Positions 43,167 through 49,484 of a stretch of DNA of 54,618 bases are shown piece by piece. The position numbers were made by a program, and so were the translations under genes. The stretch's first letter is position 1; each line of letters starts with the position of its first letter. This DNA comes from JBMNOZ01 sp050943335 (GTDB taxonomy: Bacteria > Bacillota > Desulfitobacteriia > Desulfitobacteriales > Syntrophobotulaceae). The notes under the pieces were generated by a model that searched no databases, was not told the DNA's origin, and saw nothing but the letters and a program-made list of their open reading frames with translations. The stretch lies in NCBI GenBank assembly GCA_050943335.1, contig JBMNOZ010000015.1, positions 1-54,618 on the forward strand, given 5' to 3'.

Positions 43167-43181
43167 TGATAACCATTATCA
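43167..43181. promoter_or_regulatory. Fur box upstream of feoA
   Basis: TGATAACCATTATCA fits the Bacillus 7-1-7 Fur/Per box TGATAATNATTATCA with one mismatch. It lies 26 bases before the feoA start, where bound Fur would block transcription under iron-replete conditions. Confidence 0.8.
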
Positions 43182-43235
43182 ATTCTCTGGTTTATTTTAC
43201 TTTTTTTTGAGAGGCAAGTCAAGACTGTTTTTTTT

Positions 43236-43270
43236 AAAAAAAACGTAAGGAAACCGTAATCTCCTTACGT
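43236..43270 (-). terminator. Intrinsic terminator after the 86-residue protein gene
   Basis: ACGTAAGGA and TCCTTACGT (43243-43251 with 43262-43270) form a perfect stem. On the minus strand it is followed by a run of T. Confidence 0.88.
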
Positions 43271-43308
43271 CTTTTCAATAAATAGAAGCAACATAATATA
43301 ATATCTAA

Positions 43309-43569
43309 TTAATAATAAGCGTAGCCGTAAGAACTGCGCCCTGCAGCGTAACCGAGACCAAAGGCAAAGGGAACAGAGAGGGCAATCAGAGCTATAGCGG
43401 CAAAAGGCAGAAAGAAAAACCCAGGATTAGAAGAGTGAAATAAGATACCGTCTTGACGAACCTCGACAATTCGTCCTGAATAGTATTCACCGCACTTAAG
43501 ATATACGTCTACTTGGCTGCCCCATAGGGGTAGGATAGAATCATAATTAACACTGTGAAATAACCTCAA
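43309..43569 (-). CDS. Small protein with Sm-like start and hydrophobic Gly/Tyr tail
   Basis: An 86-residue protein I cannot name. Residues 14-48 (VDVYLKCGEYYSGRIVEVRQDGILFHS) look like a small Sm/SH3-type beta barrel. Residues 50-73 are hydrophobic (FFFLPFAAIALIALSVPFAF) and probably membrane-inserted. The tail is GYAAGRSSYGYAYY. The start is a TTG nine bases after AAAGGAGGT, and a strong terminator follows, so it is a real single-gene unit. Similar small Gly/Tyr-ended membrane proteins occur in spore formers, but a spore role is conjecture. Confidence 0.65.
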   Translation of the reverse strand: MRLFHSVNYDSILPLWGSQVDVYLKCGEYYSGRIVEVRQDGILFHSSNPGFFFLPFAAIALIALSVPFAFGLGYAAGRSSYGYAYY

Positions 43570-43680
43570 GAGTTTTTTACCTCCTTTACATTAATTGGCC
43601 CTGAAAAATTCAGAATTACATTTTCTCGCTACCATATTATTCAAATATTTTCCAGGTGCTAACCGTAAAGGAGTACTTGC

Positions 43681-44439
43681 TCACTTTTGTAGAATCCTTA
43701 AATATTTTTCATATTCTGTATTCTGAGGTTCTTTAACACCGGAAGTGTAAAAAACAACATCTCCCAGACCCTTTTCTGCGGAATCTTTAAGATTCAGTAT
43801 CTTCTTAAGCTGCTTTATTGTCCCGACGCTGCCGTCAATGAATTCAACGCTCGGGGGAAAAATTTCTTGTAAATAATTCTTATAATAGGGAAAATGGGTG
43901 CACCCTAAAACCACCGTACTGTAGTTATGTAAATCCAAATCCTTAAATTCATGTTTTAGATAGTTATGAATAACTTCTTTTTCAAAAACAAAATTTTCTG
44001 CAAACTCCACTAGCCCGGGAAGTGCCAACGCATCCACTAAATGGAAGTGATCCAGCCTCATTACCAAGTCCTTATATCTTTTTTCTTTCAAGGTCAAAGG
44101 GGTGGCCAGAACTAAGATTCTTTTAGAATCGGTTCTTTCCAGCGCTAACTTCACCGCCGGTTCCATTCCAAGAATGGGGAAGCTGTATTGGGCCCGAAGA
44201 TCATCGATAGTAATACTTGTTGCCGTATTACAAGCCACAACTAAAGCCTTAAGCCCTTTGCCAGCCATAAAACTTACCGCTTCCAAAACATACTTTCGCA
44301 CTTCTGTTTTACTTCTTGTGCCGTAGGGGGCGTGAACCCGATCAGCAAAATAAATATAATCCTCGTTGGGGAGCTGCCTTAAGGCCTCTGCTAGCACTGT
44401 TAAGCCCCCCACTCCCGAGTCAAAAAAACCTATTCTCAT
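43681..44439 (-). CDS. murI: Glutamate racemase
   Basis: Supplies D-glutamate for peptidoglycan. The 252-residue cofactor-independent racemase has the two catalytic cysteine regions (VVACNTATS and VVLGCTHFPYY) and the N-terminal FFDSGVGGLTV with the conserved aspartate. I start at the ATG at 44439 with GGTGAGGAAACA before it; thirteen upstream codons are excluded. It completes, with alr and uppP, the cell-wall theme of the window but lies in a separate unit. Confidence 0.93.
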   Translation of the reverse strand: MRIGFFDSGVGGLTVLAEALRQLPNEDYIYFADRVHAPYGTRSKTEVRKYVLEAVSFMAGKGLKALVVACNTATSITIDDLRAQYSFPILGMEPAVKLALERTDSKRILVLATPLTLKEKRYKDLVMRLDHFHLVDALALPGLVEFAENFVFEKEVIHNYLKHEFKDLDLHNYSTVVLGCTHFPYYKNYLQEIFPPSVEFIDGSVGTIKQLKKILNLKDSAEKGLGDVVFYTSGVKEPQNTEYEKYLRILQK

Positions 44440-44632
44440 TGTTTCCTCACCGAAATAAAGATTTTTATAATTTAACACCCTGTTCCATATAATAAAAATA
44501 TAACAAAAATGACTCGCAAAAAACCTAAAAACCTAAAAATTTGAAAAGAAGCTGGGGAAATATATAATTTTCTTATATTGTCAAAAAGAACTAAAAGTCA
44601 CTCGTTAAACCATAATAGGGGGAGATTATAAT

Positions 44633-45448
44633 ATGAAAATTCAGCCTCTTAACAAAAAATTAAAGTTATATGGTTTTAATAATCTCACTAAAACCTTAAG
44701 CTTTAATTTTTATGATATTTGCTACGCCCTGAATCAGGATCAACATAAAAAATATATTTCCTATATCGATGAAGAGTATAATGCTGGCCGTTTAGCCGGA
44801 ATTCTAACCTCCGTGGCCGAAATTATTGAAGCCAATATTTTAAACATTGCCAACCAGGACTACGACCCTCAAGGAGCAAGTGTTACCATGTTGGTCGCAG
44901 AAAATCAAATCGTAACCCCACCTGCTTCTGAAACCCAGGATTCTCCTGAAGCAACTCCTGCCCCGGAGGCAATTGTCGGGCATTTGGACAAAAGCCACAT
45001 CACTGTCCACACCTATCCGGAAAACCACCCAGACAAAGGAATCAGTACTTTCAGAGCTGATATCGATGTTTCCACCTGCGGTCAAATTTCCCCTCTCAAA
45101 GCTTTAAATTATTTGCTAACCAGTTTCGAACCGGATATTGCCATAATTGATTACCGGGTCCGAGGCTTTACAAGAGATGTGAACGGCAGGAAACATTTTA
45201 TTGACCATAAGATTAACTCTATTCAAAATTTTATTGCTGAAGATATTAGAAATAAATACCAGATGATCGATGTGAATGTTTATCAGGACAATATCTTTCA
45301 CACCAAAATGCTGCTCAGGGAATTTGACCTTGATCATTATTTATTTGGCACTGATAAAGATGAACTCTCCCCCAATAAAAGAAGACGGATCAAACAGAGA
45401 ATAAAACACGAAATGATGGAGATTTTCTCCGGCCGCAATATATATTAA
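44633..45448 (+). CDS. speD: S-adenosylmethionine decarboxylase, E. coli SpeD type
   Basis: Pyruvoyl enzyme that decarboxylates SAM to provide the aminopropyl donor for spermidine. The 271-residue protein is of the long, proteobacterial-like class. It cleaves itself at the serine of HLDKSHITVHTYPE (Ser121), with FRADIDVSTCGQISPLKALNYL and GFTRDVNGRKHFIDHKINSIQNF following. A Pro/Glu/Ala-rich insert (residues 96-113) precedes the cleavage site. GGGGGAG lies seven to eight bases before the ATG. There is no speE or other aminopropyltransferase in the window. Its stop overlaps the stop of the convergent prenyltransferase gene by three bases. Confidence 0.92.
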   Translation: MKIQPLNKKLKLYGFNNLTKTLSFNFYDICYALNQDQHKKYISYIDEEYNAGRLAGILTSVAEIIEANILNIANQDYDPQGASVTMLVAENQIVTPPASETQDSPEATPAPEAIVGHLDKSHITVHTYPENHPDKGISTFRADIDVSTCGQISPLKALNYLLTSFEPDIAIIDYRVRGFTRDVNGRKHFIDHKINSIQNFIAEDIRNKYQMIDVNVYQDNIFHTKMLLREFDLDHYLFGTDKDELSPNKRRRIKQRIKHEMMEIFSGRNIY

Positions 45449-46086
45449 CCTCCAAGAGTTATATCCTGTTGGTCATACCAGGCTAAAGCCTGATAAAAAT
45501 GTTCATCTTTAAAATCCGGCCAATAATCATCAATAACATAGAAGTCCGCATACACGGACTGAGCCGGAAGGAAACCGCTCAATCGCCTTCTGCCGCCCCA
45601 GCGGATTAAAAGGTCTACTCTGGAAACATCGTTAGAACGGAGGGATTGAATAATTTTACTGCGTTTACCCTTATTCCCTATAAGGTTTTCCAAATCCCAT
45701 TCCCAACCGTAGTTAACTAGAAAATTGACCTTAATTCCACCCTTTCCAAAATCAGTACGCGTAGTATAGGGGAGTAAAGCCTTAGGAAACATCTTGGATT
45801 CGGTATTCCCGATTACCAATAAAGATACGTCCTCATTAGCGATCAGTTTCACAGCGTCCACGCAAGATTGCATAAAAGCCTTGGTTTGAACAGCCGGTCT
45901 CTTTGTGTTGTCAACAGTAAAGCCGTAGTAAGTCAATTCTATGATCCCGGCTTGTTGGCACAATTTCAGCAATCTCAGCCCTGGCTGTAGGCCTTCATTG
46001 TAACCCTTTTCTTTTGGCAATCCTCTTTCAGCCGCCCACCTACGATTGCCGTCGGGAATGACCCCGATGTGTTCAGGAATTCTCAT
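45445..46086 (-). CDS. Non-canonical cis-prenyltransferase (UppS family)
   Basis: A 213-residue relative of undecaprenyl diphosphate synthase. The pyrophosphate loop is HIGVIPDGNRRWA (Asp12; canonical is MDGN-GRWA), and the C-terminal dimer/active-site block is SGFLPAQSVYADFYVIDDYWPDF. Two otherwise near-invariant motifs are altered: FSTENW reads FTVDNTKRP, and RTSGE reads RWGGRRR. It is also shorter than UppS. It is therefore more likely a paralogue with a different chain length, substrate or partner role than the house-keeping UppS. AAAGGAG precedes the ATG. Confidence 0.8.
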   Translation of the reverse strand: MRIPEHIGVIPDGNRRWAAERGLPKEKGYNEGLQPGLRLLKLCQQAGIIELTYYGFTVDNTKRPAVQTKAFMQSCVDAVKLIANEDVSLLVIGNTESKMFPKALLPYTTRTDFGKGGIKVNFLVNYGWEWDLENLIGNKGKRSKIIQSLRSNDVSRVDLLIRWGGRRRLSGFLPAQSVYADFYVIDDYWPDFKDEHFYQALAWYDQQDITLGG

Positions 46087-46137
46087 TCAAAATCTCCTTT
46101 GCCAAATCCTTATTTTATTATTTCCACATTCTTTATA

Positions 46138-46167
46138 TTTTAAAGAAGGGTTTTACATCCACCCTTC
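46138..46167 (-). terminator. Hairpin after the CHAP-domain gene
   Basis: GAAGGGT pairs with ACCCTTC (46145-46151 with 46161-46167), 9-nt loop. On the minus strand TTTAAAATAT follows, a modest T-run. Confidence 0.55.
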
Positions 46168-46194
46168 ATAAGGCCAGTTATTCCCCGGCAAGAG

Positions 46195-46908
46195 TTAGGG
46201 CATTCTAAGCCAACCTGCCGGGGCTTTTTCATCGAGGATGGTATACGTTCCGTTGCGCTCCAGCAACTGATATTTCTTGCGCGGGGTTTCCGAATTCTGC
46301 TGCACTACTTCGATCCAACCGTCGCTAACTTCACTGATTATAGCTACATGTCCATAAGATCCTTCATAAAATACCAAAAGATCATCGACTTTCGGTTTGA
46401 CATTTCCCCCGTTGTAATATTGTATTAATCCCCTTTGTTCATTAAATTCTCCTTGTTCTAACATTGGGTTGTAGAAAAATTTAGCATTTCCAGCCCCATC
46501 AGGCATTTTATGTCCAAATTTTAAGTAATAAAAACGTTTCACGTATTCCACACATTGCCATTTATAGCCGTAATAATAACCATCTTCACTATAACTAAGC
46601 CCATGGCTAGCCATGTAATCAGCCCCGTTAGAATATACAGGAACCCCTTTATATTCATCAATTATTGTCCCGGCTTTAACATCGCTTTGCCTAATAATTT
46701 TGTTCTCCTTATTGCTATTTTGAGATTTAGATGCTGTACTTTGGTGCCCATAACTGGCGGTCATTTGATCCTGTTCAGCAGGGGTTGTAATTATCCTATG
46801 CCCCGATACAATTACCAAAGCTAATAAAATCAGAATTACTCCTGCAACTACTGAGCTTTGTTCAATTTTTCTATAATTTTTTTCGCTTTTATTTCGCATG
46901 CCCTTCAT
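46195..46908 (-). CDS. Membrane-anchored CHAP-domain amidase, glutathionylspermidine-amidase-like
   Basis: A 237-residue protein with a cytosolic basic start, one membrane helix (residues 19-36) and a polar spacer. A C-terminal CHAP cysteine amidase/peptidase domain (about 85-237) carries GYKWQCVEYVKRFYY (Cys119) and YGHVAIISEV (His187). Layout and wording are closest to the amidase half of glutathionylspermidine synthase, although the usual Glu of the xEQN stretch is Gln here (VVQQN). Cell-wall hydrolysis is the more usual role for an anchored CHAP domain. GGAGGAG lies six bases before the ATG at 46908. The gap 46909-47096 shows no other feature. Confidence 0.8.
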   Translation of the reverse strand: MKGMRNKSEKNYRKIEQSSVVAGVILILLALVIVSGHRIITTPAEQDQMTASYGHQSTASKSQNSNKENKIIRQSDVKAGTIIDEYKGVPVYSNGADYMASHGLSYSEDGYYYGYKWQCVEYVKRFYYLKFGHKMPDGAGNAKFFYNPMLEQGEFNEQRGLIQYYNGGNVKPKVDDLLVFYEGSYGHVAIISEVSDGWIEVVQQNSETPRKKYQLLERNGTYTILDEKAPAGWLRMP

Positions 46909-47096
46909 GAATGAACTCCTCCGAATAATAGTCAAAAGCCCATAGGTCTCCTCTTGGGCAGATAGGTTGTTTTTAGATATTGTTCCATAAAAATATGTTT
47001 TTATAGCCTAGTCCTTATTAGAAGTTTAACATACCTTAAATTTTTTTTACATGGTTTAAAAGACCGGTTTTGAAAAAAGGAAATCGAAGTATTATA

Positions 47097-47327
47097 ATGT
47101 TAAATGTTATTCTTCTGATCCCTTTCGTTTGTACTAAGGTCTGAGGAAACTTTCACTTTGAACCCCTAAGAGATTTTTCCCTTGAACAAACCCTTGAGTT
47201 TATCAAGAAAAATGAATTCCCCATAATATTTGCCAGCGTAAAAATACCTGGAAAAGCAACTGGGATTCGTTCCGAAAAAGAAAAAAATTACGTAGCAAAT
47301 AACCTGCTATTTTTTGGAGGATTAGTG
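47097..47327 (+). pseudogene. Possible decayed reading frame ahead of the EamA gene
   Basis: An ATG at 47097 opens a frame that meets one TGA at 47142-47144 and is otherwise open and in frame up to the EamA start. After the TGA the translation is protein-like (FSLEQTLEFIKKNEFPIIF, then ASVKIPGKATGIRSEKEKN) but matches nothing I know. There is no ribosome site for it. It may be a remnant of a lost gene or chance coding-like leader sequence. Confidence 0.3.
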
Positions 47328-48230
47328 ATGTTAAGAAATATAGCCCCTTTATTTGCAATAGTTGCAGGAATAATGTGGGGTTCCATAGGATTATTTGTCA
47401 GGGCTCTATCCGCCCTAGGTCTCGACAACACGACCATTGTTGAAGTCCGGATGGTAGGGGCCGCAATAATGGTTTTTATTGGAATAGTCGTTTACGATAA
47501 AAGCTTGCTTAGATTTAAGCTTCAGGATTTTTGGATCTTTCTAGGAGCCAGCTTGGCCAGCGCTTTTGGTATAAACTATTTCTATACCGCAGCCGTAAAT
47601 GAGCTTTCTTTATCTTTAGCAGCCATATTGATCTCTACAATGCCGGTTTTTGTTATTATAATATCCTTATTCCTATTCGGAGAGCGGATCACTCCCAAAA
47701 AAGTGGGAAGCATGCTTTTGGTGGTTTTAGGCGCTATTTGTGTGAGCGGCGTCTTTGATGGTTTAACATCTAATCCATCTGTAAAAGGGGTTACCTTTGG
47801 GCTGCTTTCCGGCTTTGGCTATGCCCTTTACAGCATTTTCGCCCGTTTTGGTTTTAACAGAGGGTATAATGCTTTAACTATCAATCTATACTGTTTTATT
47901 ATCACCAGTTTGGCTCTAATGTTTTTCACGAATTGGAGAAAAGTCGGGGAGATCATCGCCATTGATCCTGTATATAATATCGGTTTTTTACTATTGCACG
48001 CTCTTATCTGTGCCGCTGCCCCCTATGTATTATTTAATCTCTCTTTAAAATACATGGACACAGGCAAAGCCTCCATCCTGGCTTCCTGTGAGCCAGTGGC
48101 CGCCACAATCTTTGGCTTTATTTTCTTTGATGAGATCCCTACAATTATCTCCATCTTAGGTATCGCAATGGTTCTTGTGGCTCTCGGTATTTTAAGCAAT
48201 CCGGAAAAATCAATCCCCAAACCAGGATAA
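47328..48230 (+). CDS. EamA/DMT-family transporter
   Basis: A 300-residue drug/metabolite-type exporter with ten hydrophobic segments in two EamA repeats (residues about 5-138 and 150-290; GIMWGSIGLFVRAL opens the first and LLSGFGYALYSIFARFG the second). The conserved Pro/Glu region of the second repeat (LASCEPVAATIFGFIFFDE) is typical. Start ATG at 47328 with GGAGG seven bases upstream, preceded by a GTG that could also serve. A strong terminator follows. Substrate unknown; amino acids or metabolites are usual for the family. Confidence 0.9.
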   Translation: MLRNIAPLFAIVAGIMWGSIGLFVRALSALGLDNTTIVEVRMVGAAIMVFIGIVVYDKSLLRFKLQDFWIFLGASLASAFGINYFYTAAVNELSLSLAAILISTMPVFVIIISLFLFGERITPKKVGSMLLVVLGAICVSGVFDGLTSNPSVKGVTFGLLSGFGYALYSIFARFGFNRGYNALTINLYCFIITSLALMFFTNWRKVGEIIAIDPVYNIGFLLLHALICAAAPYVLFNLSLKYMDTGKASILASCEPVAATIFGFIFFDEIPTIISILGIAMVLVALGILSNPEKSIPKPG

Positions 48231-48246
48231 ATCCGGAAAGAAAATT

Positions 48247-48288
48247 AGGTGTAACTAAAACTGCTGTTTTGTTACACCTTTCTTTTTT
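48247..48288. terminator. Strong bidirectional terminator
   Basis: AGGTGTAAC (48247-48255) pairs exactly with GTTACACCT (48271-48279), with AAAAC/GTTTT inside. The plus strand continues TTTCTTTTTT, ending the EamA gene; the minus strand continues AATTTTC, and would end the small ORF and the copA operon. Confidence 0.88.
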
Positions 48289-48299
48289 AAATCAAAAGA

Positions 48300-48395
48300 T
48301 TAATACCACCAACCGCTTCTCCAAAATCTTCTGCGGCCAAAACCAAAAAATCCGAAAAAAGGTAAACCCCAGAAAAATGGACCGCCAAAGAACAT
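48300..48395 (-). CDS. 31-residue aromatic/glycine/arginine mini-protein
   Basis: A short frame from ATG 48395 to TAA 48300. AGGGGGGAG lies four to five bases upstream and a strong terminator directly downstream, so the boundaries look like those of a real gene. The product begins MFFGGPFFWGLPFFGFFGFG and continues with an Arg-rich end closing in GWWY: about ten Phe, seven Gly, four Trp and four Arg in 31 residues. No family recognised. It may be co-transcribed with the GIY-YIG gene upstream, as I see no terminator between them. Its composition suggests membrane or spore-coat association, which is speculative. Confidence 0.55.
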   Translation of the reverse strand: MFFGGPFFWGLPFFGFFGFGRRRFWRSGWWY

Positions 48396-48447
48396 TTGAC
48401 TCCCCCCTTTTATAGATAGTTTTCCTTACCAGTATATGGGAAAGAGT

Positions 48448-48738
48448 CTAAAATTCTTCCCTGGCCAACCCTTTTTCGCGGATTAATTTCTCTTTTTCCG
48501 TTTTGGAGAGCCGTTTAATTCTATATTCCTTTTGACAAGCCTCTCTTTTGCTTGCTACCCGTTCAAGATATCGCAGTTGGACCGGAAGCCTGGAACGCGT
48601 ATATTTGGAACCTCGCCCCTGATTATGGCATTCCAATCTTTTTTCAATATTCACGGTCCAGCCGGTATAAAAAGTATTATCCCGACATTCAACAATGTAG
48701 ACATAGTAATTTTTCATAATCCTTGTACTTTGCGGCAT
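48448..48738 (-). CDS. GIY-YIG nuclease-domain protein (YhbQ/YazA type)
   Basis: A 96-residue single-domain protein. The GIY-YIG core reads YYVYIVECRDNTFYTGWTVNIEKRLECHNQGRGSKYTRSRLPV, with the conserved arginine in KRLECH and the later glutamate-bearing KEYRIKRLSKTEK. Small members may act in DNA repair; the substrate is not known. Its ATG follows the tcdA stop by one base, so it is probably translated by coupling; a second ATG seven codons in is a possible alternative. Confidence 0.87.
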   Translation of the reverse strand: MPQSTRIMKNYYVYIVECRDNTFYTGWTVNIEKRLECHNQGRGSKYTRSRLPVQLRYLERVASKREACQKEYRIKRLSKTEKEKLIREKGLAREEF

Positions 48739-48739
48739 T

Positions 48740-49462
48740 TTAAAATTTTGATTCTAAAAGATCCCTTGCCACTTCTCCGGCGATTAATAAGCCGGCAACA
48801 GAGGGAACAAAAGACACGCTTCCCGGTATTTGTTTTTTCGTTAAAGAACCGCTTTCCCGATCAGAATCTATTTTCAAGGGGGGGTGGGGAGAGTATAAAA
48901 CCTTAATCCCTTGATAAATGCCTTCCTTTCTTAAGAGTTTACGTACTGCTTTGGCCAATGGATCACCGCTTGTTTTCGAGATATCGGCGATTCTAAAGCC
49001 TGTAGCATCCAGCCGGTTACCTGTGCCCATCGAGGAAATAAAATTCAGTTTCCTTTGATAACATTCCTTAGCCAGGCTGACCTTGCTTTTTACAGTATCG
49101 ATGGCATCTATTACATAGTCCGGGCTGTCGCTTAACAAAAGCTCTGCTTCTGTTTCCGTGTAAAACAAGCTATAAGTTTCCACTCTCGCCTGAGGATTAA
49201 TATCCTCAATTCTTTTTTTCATGACTTGTACTTTGGACTGGCCCAAGGTGGAATGCAAAGCTATAAGCTGACGATTTAAATTAGTTAGACAAATTTTATC
49301 GGGGTCTATAAGCTTAAAATGCCCAATTCCAAGCCGGGCCAAAGCCTCGACGGTAAAGGAGCCCACACCGCCAATCCCAAAGATTGTAACTTTACTCCCT
49401 TGAAGTCGGGCTATGCCTGACCGACCGATCAATAATTCTGTTCGAGAGAATTGAGTCCGCAT
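48740..49462 (-). CDS. tcdA: tRNA threonylcarbamoyladenosine dehydratase
   Basis: E1-like ATP-dependent enzyme that dehydrates t6A to the cyclic ct6A form at position 37 of ANN-decoding tRNAs. The 240-residue protein has the ThiF-type nucleotide loop FGIGGVGSFTVEALARLG, NLNRQ and DAIDTVKSK. SKTSGDPLAKAVRKLLRK and GSVSFVPSVAGLLIAG are characteristic of TcdA rather than ThiF/MoeB, and the zinc CxxC pairs of those are missing. I start at the ATG at 49462 with GGAG nine bases upstream; another ATG lies seven codons earlier. In operon with copA. Confidence 0.88.
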   Translation of the reverse strand: MRTQFSRTELLIGRSGIARLQGSKVTIFGIGGVGSFTVEALARLGIGHFKLIDPDKICLTNLNRQLIALHSTLGQSKVQVMKKRIEDINPQARVETYSLFYTETEAELLLSDSPDYVIDAIDTVKSKVSLAKECYQRKLNFISSMGTGNRLDATGFRIADISKTSGDPLAKAVRKLLRKEGIYQGIKVLYSPHPPLKIDSDRESGSLTKKQIPGSVSFVPSVAGLLIAGEVARDLLESKF

Positions 49463-49484
49463 CTCATCAGTCTCCAAAATCATT

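Noticed and set aside
47142..47144. TGA read as selenocysteine
   Set aside because: The upstream ATG has no ribosome site, no SECIS-like hairpin was evident after the TGA, and the peptide matches no known selenoprotein.
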